Below, one piece after another: positions 34,211 through 43,300 of a stretch of DNA of 64,000 bases. Where the stretch lies: assembly GCF_009796805.1 (NCBI RefSeq), contig NZ_CP047029.1, forward strand, positions 1,539,501-1,603,500, given 5' to 3'. The notes under the pieces are model-generated. The model was given only the letters and a program-made list of their open reading frames with translations, ran no database searches and had not been told where the DNA came from. How positions within the stretch are numbered: the stretch's first letter is position 1; each line of letters starts with the position of its first letter. Origin of the DNA: Algibacter sp. L1A34. Lineage in GTDB: Bacteria; Bacteroidota; Bacteroidia; Flavobacteriales; Flavobacteriaceae. Position numbers and translations under genes: made by a program.

Positions 34211-36010
34211 TTAATTTTGCTTTTCATGATAATAACTATAAATTTTAGAAGCTCTAGATACGCCAACAACATCTTCCAATTCGTCTAGTTTCGCATTGGC
34301 TATGCGTTTGGCAGATTTAAAATGTTTTAAAAGTTCTACAATAGTTTTATCACCAATTCCTGGAATGGTTTCTAACTCTGTATTTAATGCCGATTTACTC
34401 CGTCTATTTCGGTGATGTTCAATACCAAAACGGTGGGCTTCATTTCTTAAAAATTGTATCACTTTTAAGGTTTCGCTTTTTTTATCTAAATATAAGGGAA
34501 TTGGATCGTCTGGATAGAATAATTCTTCTAAACGTTTTGCAATACCAATTACCGTAATGGTCTGTCTTAAACCTAAAGCATCTATACTTTTTAATGCTGA
34601 TGATAATTGTCCTTTTCCACCATCTATAATTATAAGTTGAGGTAAAGGTTGATCTTCTTCAACTAAGCGTTTGTAACGGCGGTACACTACTTCTTCCATA
34701 GAGGCAAAATCGTCTGGGCCAACAACGGTTTTTATATTAAAATGACGGTAATCTTTTTTACTTGGCTTCCCGTTTTTAAATACTACGCAGGCGGCAACAG
34801 GGTTTGTGCCTTGTATGTTCGAGTTATCGAAACATTCTATGTGCCGAGGTTCTTCAGAAAGACGTAAATCAGCCTTCATTTGTGCCATAATTCGGTTAGC
34901 ATGCCTATCGGGATCTACTATTTTTATTTGTTTGAAACGCTCCATTCGGAAATATTTGGCATTCCGAAGTGATAAATCTAAAATGTGTTTTTTATCGCCT
35001 AATTGCGGAACCGTAACTTTTAAGTTTTCTCCTAAATTGACTTTAAAAGGCACGTATATTTCTTTAGAGTTCGAATCGAAACGTTGTCTAATTTCTGTAA
35101 TAGCAAGCTCTAGTAGTTCTTGATCGGTTTCGTCTAATTTCTTTTTAATTTCTAAAGTATGCGAACGAATTATGGAACCATAGGATAGTTGTAAAAAGTT
35201 AATGTAACCGTAACCTTCATCGCTCATTATTGAAAATACATCTACATTGCTAATTTTTGGATTTACAATGGTAGATTTGGCTTGGTAGTTTTCTAAAACC
35301 TGAATTTTCTCTTTCATTTTATGCGCTTCTTCAAACTGCATATTATCGGCCAAGTCCCGCATTTGTTGTTTAAATTGCTGTAAAGAATCTTTAAAATTTC
35401 CTTTTAAAATTTCTTTTATCGCTACTATGTTTTTGTTGTATTGCGCTTCGGTTTCTCGGTTTTCGCAAGCGCCTTTGCAGTTACCTAAATGATATTCTAA
35501 ACAGACTTTATATTTGCCAGAGTTTACTTTTTCTTGAGATAAATTAAAGTTGCAGGTACGCAAACTGTAAAGTCCTTTTATTAAATCTAAAAGGGTGTAA
35601 ACGGTTTTTCCGCTGGTGTATGGTCCAAAATAATCGCTACCATCTTTAAAAACACGTCGGGTAGAAAACACACGTGGGAAACGTTCGTTTTTTATGCAAA
35701 TCCACGGGTACGATTTATCGTCTTTTAGTAAAACGTTATATCGCGGTTTGTATTTTTTTATAAGATTGTTTTCTAGTAAAAGCGCATCGGTTTCTGTATC
35801 GACTACAATGTGCTTGATATTCACTATTTTTTTTACCAACACACGGGTTTTACCATTATCGTGGGTTTTAGTGAAATAGGAGCTTACTCTTTTTTTTAGG
35901 TTTTTGGCTTTACCTACGTAAATTATGGTATCATCTTTATCGAAATATTGATAAACACCAGGTTGGTTTGGTAGGGTTTTTAATTGTATGTCTAAGTCAG
36001 GGGTCTCCAT
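34211..36010 (-). CDS. uvrC: Excinuclease ABC subunit C
   Basis: 599 residues. UvrC makes both incisions around lesions in nucleotide excision repair. Domains in order: GIY-YIG nuclease (PGVYQYFDKDD, IIYVGKAKNLKKRV), a cysteine cluster (LGNCKGACEN), UvrB-binding UVR motif (FEEAHKMKEKI), RNase H-like endonuclease domain (IECFDNSNIQGTNPVA, IIDGGKGQLSSA) and a C-terminal helix-hairpin-helix pair (ETIPGIGDKTIVELL, DVVGVSRASKIY). Length is normal. The patatin gene follows on the same strand. Confidence 0.96.
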   Translation of the reverse strand: METPDLDIQLKTLPNQPGVYQYFDKDDTIIYVGKAKNLKKRVSSYFTKTHDNGKTRVLVKKIVNIKHIVVDTETDALLLENNLIKKYKPRYNVLLKDDKSYPWICIKNERFPRVFSTRRVFKDGSDYFGPYTSGKTVYTLLDLIKGLYSLRTCNFNLSQEKVNSGKYKVCLEYHLGNCKGACENRETEAQYNKNIVAIKEILKGNFKDSLQQFKQQMRDLADNMQFEEAHKMKEKIQVLENYQAKSTIVNPKISNVDVFSIMSDEGYGYINFLQLSYGSIIRSHTLEIKKKLDETDQELLELAITEIRQRFDSNSKEIYVPFKVNLGENLKVTVPQLGDKKHILDLSLRNAKYFRMERFKQIKIVDPDRHANRIMAQMKADLRLSEEPRHIECFDNSNIQGTNPVAACVVFKNGKPSKKDYRHFNIKTVVGPDDFASMEEVVYRRYKRLVEEDQPLPQLIIIDGGKGQLSSALKSIDALGLRQTITVIGIAKRLEELFYPDDPIPLYLDKKSETLKVIQFLRNEAHRFGIEHHRNRRSKSALNTELETIPGIGDKTIVELLKHFKSAKRIANAKLDELEDVVGVSRASKIYSYYHEKQN

Positions 36011-36234
36011 TGTCTCAAAGGTAATTATTTTATTGATGTTTTTTAGGTAGTAATCTCACGAATTTATAGGAATAGATGTTATAACTTATGCGTGTAATAT
36101 TATTGATTGAAAATAATTTTTAAAAATGTTTTTTGAATTGACTAATTGTATACTTTCGCCACTTTTAAAAATGCTTCTATTTAATTAGATCGTATTTTAT
36201 TTAATGAAGAAAATGTATGTTGGCGGCCGAGACC

Positions 36235-36334
36235 GCGTTAGGGATTGAGGCATTGTTGAAGCTCTTTTTGTGTTGTTGCGCCTATGCAACACAAAAAAGC
36301 GACTGCTGAAAGCCCGGCCCTTGTGGTAACGCCC
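36235..36334 (+). ncRNA. Structured repeat element, copy C (leader of the RimK cassette)
   Basis: Starts GCGTTAGGGATTGAGGC. The central 11-bp hairpin is TTTTTGTGTTG (36265-36275) with CAACACAAAAA (36287-36297). It ends with CTGCTGAAAGCCCGGCCC and GGTAACGCCC. The outer arms GCGTTA (36235-36240) and TAACGC (36327-36332) are complementary. It shares its order of conserved blocks with element A on the other strand. It ends 17 nt before the ATG of the protease gene, in sense orientation. The remaining 36011-36234 shows no gene; a GGCGGCCGAGACC stretch directly precedes the element. Confidence 0.65.
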
Positions 36335-36351
36335 AAAGAAATAATTGAAAA

Positions 36352-36777
36352 ATGAGTAAAAAAATTTTAGGTAGAACCGATGTTGTGGATTTTCCGGGAT
36401 TAGGTTTGTTTAATATTGATGTAAAAATGGATACGGGTGCTTATACATCGGCTATACATTGCACAGAGATTATTGAAGAAAATAATGTGCTTAAATGTGG
36501 TTTTAATAGTGATGTACACGAAAATTTTGGTGATACAGAGATTGTTTTTACCGAATTTTGGCGCACTAATGTGAAAAGCAGTAACGGTTTTAAGGAAAAT
36601 AGATATAAAGTAAAATCGGATGTCGTAATTTTTGGAAAAACGTACAAGATTAACTTAACTTTAAGCACGAGAAGCGATATGAAATATCCCGTATTGATTG
36701 GTAGACAATTTTTAAAGCAAAAATTTTTAATCGATGTGGATTTGGAACAGGTTTCTTTTAAAATGAAAAAACAATAA
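36352..36777 (+). CDS. Retropepsin-like protease of the RimB / putative ATP-dependent zinc protease family
   Basis: 141 residues with the aspartic-protease motif D27-T-G-A ([14 protein letters not shown]) and the later hydrophobic-Gly block [10 protein letters not shown], as in pepsin-like retroviral-type proteases; the database label zinc protease is historical. Homologues (RimB) accompany RimK and are reported to act with it on ribosomal protein modification. rimK begins 2 nt after its stop. The structured RNA element C sits just upstream, so the cassette probably has its own leader. Confidence 0.85.
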   Translation: MSKKILGRTDVVDFPGLGLFNIDVKMDTGAYTSAIHCTEIIEENNVLKCGFNSDVHENFGDTEIVFTEFWRTNVKSSNGFKENRYKVKSDVVIFGKTYKINLTLSTRSDMKYPVLIGRQFLKQKFLIDVDLEQVSFKMKKQ

Positions 36778-36779
36778 CA

Positions 36780-37655
36780 ATGAACATAGTAATTTTATCG
36801 CGTAATGCGGAATTGTATTCGACCGATCGTTTGGTGGAGGAAGGAGAAAAAAGAGGCCACAAAATTGAGGTTATAGACCCGTTGAAGTGTGACCTTATTA
36901 TTGAGAAAGAAAAGCCAACGATTTTTTATAAAGATCGGTATTTGGACTATGTTGATGCTATTATCCCTAGAATTGGAACGTCGGTTACGTTTTTTGGGTG
37001 TGCAGTGGTGCGCCAATTTGAAATGATGGGTGTTTTTACTACGGTAACATCGGACGCTATAATTCGTTCGCGTGATAAATTACGTAGTTTTCAACGTTTA
37101 TCTAAAGCGGGGATTGGTATGCCAAAAACGGTATTTACTAATTATTCGCGCGATGTGGAACGTGTTATTAAGCATGTTGGTGGAACGCCTGTTATTATTA
37201 AGCTTTTGGAAGGTACTCAGGGTTTAGGTGTGGTTTTAGCTGAAACTAAAAATGCTGCCGAATCTGTTTTAGAGGCTTTTAATGGTTTGCAGGCTCGTGC
37301 TTTGGTGCAAGAGTATATTTCGGAAGCGAAAGGGGCAGATTTACGTGCTTTAGTTGTAGATGGACAAGTAGTTGGTGCCATGAAGCGTCAAGGAAAAGAA
37401 GGCGAGTTTAGATCTAATTTACACCGTGGCGGATCGGCAGAGATTGTTAAGCTAAATCACGATGAGTTGAAAGTTGCTATGAATGCAGCAACGGCTTTGA
37501 AATTGCCTGTTTGTGGTGTTGATATGTTACAGTCTGAACGTGGACCGTTACTTTTAGAAGTAAACTCTACACCTGGTTTAGAAGGTATTGAAAGGGCTAC
37601 TGGACGAAACATTGCAAAAAATATTATTGTTTATATTGAGAAAAACACCAAATAA
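36780..37655 (+). CDS. rimK: ATP-grasp ligase RimK (ribosomal protein S6 glutamate ligase family)
   Basis: 291 residues. ATP-grasp fold with the N-terminal pre-grasp domain ([16 protein letters not shown]), nucleotide-binding segment ([17 protein letters not shown]), [20 protein letters not shown] and the metal-binding [15 protein letters not shown]. RimK adds glutamates to the C-terminus of ribosomal protein S6 in E. coli; related enzymes ligate other amino acids. It abuts the AstE-like peptidase gene with no gap and the protease gene with 2 nt. The peptide target in this organism is inferred from E. coli. Confidence 0.93.
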   Translation: MNIVILSRNAELYSTDRLVEEGEKRGHKIEVIDPLKCDLIIEKEKPTIFYKDRYLDYVDAIIPRIGTSVTFFGCAVVRQFEMMGVFTTVTSDAIIRSRDKLRSFQRLSKAGIGMPKTVFTNYSRDVERVIKHVGGTPVIIKLLEGTQGLGVVLAETKNAAESVLEAFNGLQARALVQEYISEAKGADLRALVVDGQVVGAMKRQGKEGEFRSNLHRGGSAEIVKLNHDELKVAMNAATALKLPVCGVDMLQSERGPLLLEVNSTPGLEGIERATGRNIAKNIIVYIEKNTK

Positions 37656-38630
37656 ATGGCAAAATTAAGTAGCGACATTTTAACTATTTTAGGAGAGGAT
37701 ATTAAACCTGGAGAGCGGAGAGAAGTTAATTTTGATGTCGCTAATTTACATACATCCACACCGGTAAATGTACCTGTTATTATTGAACGTGCTAAAAAGC
37801 CTGGGCCAGTAGTTCTTTTTACTGCAGGAATACATGGCGACGAAGTTAATGGTGTTGAAATTGTAAGGCAAATTATTGCTAAGGGTATTAATAAACCCAA
37901 AATTGGAACTATTATTTGTATTCCGGTTATTAATGTTTTTGGTTTTATCAATTTAAAACGAGAATTTCCTGATGGACGTGATTTAAACCGCGTGTTTCCT
38001 GGGAGTCCGTCGGGCTCATTGGCTGCTCGTGTAGCATTTAAATTGGTGAATGAAATTTTGCCGCACGTGGATATTATTTTAGATTTCCATACAGGTGGTT
38101 CTGGCCGCTTTAATGCGCCTCAATTACGTTATGTTAAAGAAGATTTAGAGCTTAACAATTTAGCGAAGGCCTTTGGAGCTCCTTTTGTTTTGTATTCTAA
38201 AAACTTATCCAAGTCTTTTAGAACAACTTGCTTTAAGCTAGGGAAACCCATGTTGCTTTTTGAAGGTGGAAAATCTAACCATATCGATGATGCAGTTACC
38301 AATGTTGGTGTAAATGGCTCTAAACGTGTGTTGAAATATTTGGGTATGTTAGGTGTTAATTTTAAATCTGCTACTCCTAGAAAAAGCACTGTTTTTATTG
38401 ATGATAGTAAATGGCAGCGTGCTAAATATTCGGGTATGTTTAAGCCTGATGTTGCCATTGGGTCTTACGTAGATAGACGTGATGTGCTGGGGAATATTAC
38501 AGATCCATACGGGAAGTTTGATTACGCTGTAAAAGCACCAAATTCTGGATATATTATTAATGTGAACGAATCGCCAATTGTGTATCAAGGTGATGCATTG
38601 TTTCATATTTCTACGACTTTAAAACATTAA
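37656..38630 (+). CDS. Succinylglutamate desuccinylase/aspartoacylase-family zinc peptidase
   Basis: 324 residues of the M14-like AstE/ASPA family. Zinc ligands HxxE (H60-G-D-E63 in TAGIHGDEVNG) and H145 (ILDFHTGGSG) are present, with the DLNRVFPG substrate loop and the C-terminal beta extension (VKAPNSGYIINV). It begins directly after the rimK stop. No arginine-succinyltransferase genes are nearby, so removal of glutamate or another acyl/amino group from a RimK product is a more sensible guess than arginine catabolism, but this is inference. Confidence 0.88.
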   Translation: MAKLSSDILTILGEDIKPGERREVNFDVANLHTSTPVNVPVIIERAKKPGPVVLFTAGIHGDEVNGVEIVRQIIAKGINKPKIGTIICIPVINVFGFINLKREFPDGRDLNRVFPGSPSGSLAARVAFKLVNEILPHVDIILDFHTGGSGRFNAPQLRYVKEDLELNNLAKAFGAPFVLYSKNLSKSFRTTCFKLGKPMLLFEGGKSNHIDDAVTNVGVNGSKRVLKYLGMLGVNFKSATPRKSTVFIDDSKWQRAKYSGMFKPDVAIGSYVDRRDVLGNITDPYGKFDYAVKAPNSGYIINVNESPIVYQGDALFHISTTLKH

Positions 38631-38678
38631 TTTTGAAAAACTTTTTTGATTATAAAGGTTTGAAAATCTGTATTTAGT

Positions 38679-39242
38679 ATGACTAAAAATGAGTTGCGAA
38701 AAACATATAAAAGTCTACGGAATAATTTATCGACGACTCAAATAGACGATTTTAGTTTGGCTATTGCTAATCAACTTTTAAAATTACCTATTTGGGGACA
38801 TTCGTTTTACCACGTGTTTCTTGCTATTGAAGAGCATAAGGAAGTAAATACCGATTATATTCTGAATATTTTATCGGGAAAAGATAAAAATATTTTAATT
38901 TCTAAAAGTGATTTTAAAGAGGGTGGAATGATTCATTTTCTGCTAACTGATAATACCATTATTAAAAAAAATAGTTATAATATTCCTGAACCTGTTGATG
39001 GTATCGAAATTTTAGATGATAAAGTTGAGGTTGTTTTTATTCCGCTTTTAGCTTTTGATGAAATTGGTAATCGCGTGGGCTATGGTAAAGGCTTTTACGA
39101 TCGGTTTTTGGCGAAATGTAAACCTGAAACTATTAAAATTGGATTGTCTTTTTTTGAAGCTGATACTGAAATTACGGATGTTTTTGAAAGTGATGTACGA
39201 TTAGATTATTGTGTGACTCCCGAGCTTGTTTATGAGTTTTAG
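38679..39242 (+). CDS. 5-Formyltetrahydrofolate cyclo-ligase
   Basis: 187 residues. It converts 5-formyl-THF to 5,10-methenyl-THF with ATP, returning stored folate to one-carbon metabolism. N-terminal KNELRKTYKSLRNNL and the family signature RVGYGKGFYDRFLAK near residues 127-141 are clear. It follows the RimK cassette by 48 nt on the same strand and may be read from its transcript. It ends 19 nt from the convergent lspA stop, with no hairpin visible between them. Confidence 0.94.
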   Translation: MTKNELRKTYKSLRNNLSTTQIDDFSLAIANQLLKLPIWGHSFYHVFLAIEEHKEVNTDYILNILSGKDKNILISKSDFKEGGMIHFLLTDNTIIKKNSYNIPEPVDGIEILDDKVEVVFIPLLAFDEIGNRVGYGKGFYDRFLAKCKPETIKIGLSFFEADTEITDVFESDVRLDYCVTPELVYEF

Positions 39243-39261
39243 TTATAGAAGTTACTTTCTT

Positions 39262-39882
39262 TTAGCTTTTACTAAATGCTTTTTTATTAAAAACAATCAA
39301 CATTATAAAACCCGTGCTTATAGCCATGTCGGCAACGTTAAAAACGGGTTCAAAGAAGTTAAAGCGTTGTCCGCCATATAGAGGAAGCCATTGTGGCAAA
39401 TCGGCTTGAAATAGAGGGAAGTAGAGCATATCTACTACTTTACCGTGAAGTAAACTATCATAACCTCCTGTTTCTGGTAAAAATGAAGCAACTTGATTCA
39501 TGCTGTTTTCAAACAAAACACCATAAAATACAGAATCGATAATATTTCCTAAAGCGCCTGCAAAGATTAAAGCAATAGCTGCTATCAATATATTTGAACT
39601 CTGTTTTCTTGTAGCATCAAATAACCAATAACCAATACCGAAAATGGCAAATACTCTAAATAGGGTTAAAGCTATTTTAGCAGTTCTATCATTAATAAAT
39701 GAAACGAAATCACTAATTTTTGTGCCCCAAGCCATACCATCGTTTTCAATAAAATATATTTTAAACCAGCTAAACACCTCAACACTATCGTGAAGAGCAA
39801 AATGGGTTTTAATATAGATTTTACTAATCTGATCGATTAATAAAATAGAAATAATAAGTATGATGGATTTTTTTAAAGACAT
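39262..39882 (-). CDS. lspA: Lipoprotein signal peptidase (LspA)
   Basis: 206 residues from the ATG at 39880-39882; a TTG two codons earlier is less likely. Four membrane helices. The two aspartates of the active site are in GNIIDSVFYG and NVADMAIS. LspA cleaves the signal peptide of prolipoproteins, such as the many lipoproteins in this window. It is downstream of ileS and the DksA-like gene. A terminator-like hairpin ends 12 nt before its ATG, so its expression relative to dksA may be attenuated or driven by its own promoter. Confidence 0.93.
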   Translation of the reverse strand: MSLKKSIILIISILLIDQISKIYIKTHFALHDSVEVFSWFKIYFIENDGMAWGTKISDFVSFINDRTAKIALTLFRVFAIFGIGYWLFDATRKQSSNILIAAIALIFAGALGNIIDSVFYGVLFENSMNQVASFLPETGGYDSLLHGKVVDMLYFPLFQADLPQWLPLYGGQRFNFFEPVFNVADMAISTGFIMLIVFNKKAFSKS

Positions 39883-39894
39883 GTTCAAAAATAA

Positions 39895-39922
39895 AAACGT
39901 CTCATAAAAGCATGAGACGTTT
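39895..39922 (-). terminator. Hairpin between dksA-like gene and lspA
   Basis: Perfect 11-bp stem AAACGTCTCAT (39895-39905) with ATGAGACGTTT (39912-39922), loop 6 nt. On the minus strand it is followed by TTTATTTTTG and, 12 nt later, the lspA ATG. It ends the dksA-like transcript or acts as an attenuator of lspA. Confidence 0.8.
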
Positions 39923-39945
39923 CAAATATAAAATTTTAATTGTGA

Positions 39946-40323
39946 TTATTGCATGTTTTTAGCTTCGATACTTAATGTAGCGTGTGGTACAAGCTCTAAA
40001 CGTTTTTTGTTTATTAATTTTCCTGTAACTCGACAAACACCGTAAGTTTTGTTTTCGATACGAATTAATGCGTTTTTTAAATCACGGATAAATTTTTCTT
40101 GACGTATTGCTAGCTGTGAGTTAGATTCTTTGCTCATTACCGCGCTGCCTTCATCAAAAGCTTTAAATTGAGGCGATGTATCTTCAGTACCATTGTTATG
40201 GTCGTTCATATACGCACTTTGTATTAGTGCTAAATCGTGTTGTGCCTTTTTTATTTTTTCAGATATTAGCACTTTAAATTCTGCTAAATTAGCATCCGAA
40301 TATCTCTCAGTATTTTCAGCCAT
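39946..40323 (-). CDS. DksA/TraR-family protein with degenerate zinc finger
   Basis: 125 residues. N-terminal coiled-coil of the DksA type (FKVLISEKIKKAQHDLALIQ through RQEKFIRDLKNALIRIE) and the C-terminal segment YGVCRVTGKLINKKRL ... PHATLSIEAK that aligns with the C4 finger. Only one cysteine (C97) is present, so a four-cysteine zinc site is not possible. DksA binds the RNA polymerase secondary channel with ppGpp. It begins 4 nt after the ileS stop and precedes lspA. Confidence 0.88.
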   Translation of the reverse strand: MAENTERYSDANLAEFKVLISEKIKKAQHDLALIQSAYMNDHNNGTEDTSPQFKAFDEGSAVMSKESNSQLAIRQEKFIRDLKNALIRIENKTYGVCRVTGKLINKKRLELVPHATLSIEAKNMQ

Positions 40324-40327
40324 AGTT

Positions 40328-43300
40328 TTAGTTTTTTTGGATATACAATCTGGTATTTACCTCATCAAAAGCAATTTCTATACCATCTTGTAAATTATCA
40401 ATAATATTTAATTCGTTTGTTAGTGTTTCAGACTTAATATACGCAATATTTGCTTCTACAGCCTTGACAATATGTTCGTCTTTTTGAAAAGTTACATTAA
40501 TACGGTCGGTAACTTCTAATCCTGAATCTTTTCGTAAATTTTGTATGCGGTTTATTAATTCTCTCGCAATACCTTCTTTACGTAATTCTTCAGAAATCGT
40601 TACATCTAAAGCTACAGTTAATGAACCTTCGTTTGCAACCAACCACCCTTCGATGTCTTGTGATGTTATTTCAACATCTGTACGTTCTAAGGTAATACTT
40701 TTTCCGTTAACTTCGATGTCCAAAATACCATTTTGCTCGATGTTTTTTATGTCACTAGCAGTGAAGTTATTAACTAATTGCGCGATGGCTTTCATGTCTT
40801 TTCCAAAACGTGGGCCAAGAACTTTAAAGTTTGGTTTTATTTGTTTTACTAAAATATCCGAAGCATCTTCTAGAACTTCAATTTCTTTTACATTAACCTC
40901 AGATTTTATAAGGTCTGCAACCGCTAGTATTTCATTTTTTTGAGATTCACTATCAATAGGAATCATGATTTTTTGTAATGGTTGTCTTACTTTTATTTTT
41001 TCTTTAGCTCGTAATGAAAGTACTAAAGATGAAATGATTTGAGCGCTTTCCATCTTGTTTTCGAGCGACTTATCAACAAAATTAGCATCGAATACTGGGA
41101 ATTCTGATAAGTGAACACTCTCGAAAGATTCTTTTTTAGTAACCGAATTTAAATCTAAATACAACTTGTCCATAAAGAACGGTGCAATGGGTGCGCCTAA
41201 TTTCGAAATAGTTACCATACAGGTGTAAAGTGTTTGGTATGCTGAAATTTTATCTTGTTGGTAATCACCTTTCCAGAAACGTCTTCTGCTTAAACGTACA
41301 AACCAGTTGCTTACGTAATCTTGTGTAAAGTCTGAAATAGCTCGCGCTGCTTTTGTTGGCTCGTAATCGGCATAAAAAGCATCTACTTTTTGGATTAATG
41401 TGTGTAATTCTGAAAGAATCCATCTATCTATTTCTGGACGTTCGTTTAACGGAATATCGGCTTCACTATAATTAAAGTTATCAAGATTAGCATAAAGCTG
41501 GAAGAATGAATAGGTGTTGTAAAGTGTTCCGAAGAATTTACGTTTTACTTCTTCTATCCCTTCTAAATCGAATTTTAAATTATCCCAAGGATTTGCATTG
41601 GCAATCATGTACCAACGCGTAGCATCGGCACCATATGTCCCTAAAGTTTCAAACGGATCCACGGCGTTACCTAAACGTTTAGACATTTTTTGTCCGTTTT
41701 TATCTAACACTAATCCGTTAGAGACTACGTTTTTATAAGCTACAGAATCGAAAACCATAGTCGCTATAGCATGAAGCGTATAAAACCATCCACGTGTTTG
41801 ATCGACACCTTCAGCGATAAAATCTGCTGGAAACGATTTGTTTTCGTCAATTTTATCTTTATTTTCAAAAGGGTAGTGCCATTGCGCATAAGGCATAGAG
41901 CCAGAATCGAACCAGACATCAATTAAATCGCTTTCGCGTTTCATAGGTTGTCCGCTTGCTGAAACTAAAGTGATTTCATCAACTATATTTTTATGTAAAT
42001 CTATTTTCGCGTAGTTTTCTTCGGAATTATTTCCAACTTCGAAATCTGCAAATATATCTTCAGCTAAAACACCGGCTGTAACTGCATTTTGCATTTCTGC
42101 TTTCAGTTCTTCAACAGAACCTATGCAAATTTCTTCTTTACCATCTTCGGTTCTCCAAATTGGTAATGGAATCCCCCAATAACGTGAACGTGATAAATTC
42201 CAGTCGTTTGCATTTGCTAACCAGTTTCCAAAACGACCTTCTCCAGTCGATTTTGGTTTCCAGTTAATACCTGTGTTTAACTCGTGCATACGGCCTTTTA
42301 TGTCCGTTACTTTAATAAACCAAGAATCTAATGGGTAATAAAGAATAGGTTTATCTGTTCTCCAACAATGTGGGTAACTATGCTTATATTTTTCAACTTT
42401 AAAAGCTTTGTTTTCATTTTTTAATTTAAGAGCTAGTCTTTCATCAACACTCAAATAGCTTTTTAAATCTGCAATAACAGGCTTTAATTTTTCTTGTTGT
42501 TTTGCTAGTTCTATAATAAACTCCTCTTCACTTAAGTATTCAGATTTTACATATTCTTCTGAAAAACCGTAAATATCATCTTTAATTTCTGGTCTAAAAC
42601 GACCTTGTAAATCCACAAGTGGTACTAGGTTGTCATTTTCATCTTTTACTAAAAGTGGCGGAATTTCTGGTGTAGCTTGTTTTGCAACCAAAGCATCATC
42701 TGCTCCAAAAGTTGGTGCTGTATGCACTATTCCAGTACCATCTTCGGTAGTTACAAAATCTCCGGCTATAACTCTAAAAGCATTTTCTGGATTATCATTT
42801 GGTAAGGCATATGGTAATAATTGTTCGTATTTAATGCCAACAAGATCGTTTCCTTTAAATTCCTTTCGAGAAAATGTTTGTTTTGGAGCTTTTTTATCAC
42901 CTATTATGCTCTCTTTTTTATATGTGTTTTTAATTTCTTCATATTCTTCGTCAGAATAATCCCAACCAACATCTACTATATAAAACGGAATCTTCTTGTC
43001 TCCTTCTTTATAATCTAATAACTCTGCTTTAGTTTCTACTTGAGTATTATTTTTTCCTCCAAACTGTTTTCCAACTAAAGCTTTTGCTAAAATAACCTTA
43101 ATAGGTTTGAATGTGTATTGATTATACGTTTGAACTAAAACGTAGTCAATTTTTGGTCCAACAGTTAATGCTGTATTACTTGGTAATGTCCAAGGAGTTG
43201 TTGTCCATGCAGTAAAATGTATATCACCTTCATTTTTTAAAAAATCTGGCAATGTACTTTCTATAGCTTTAAACTGAGCAACGATAGTAGTGTCGGTTAC

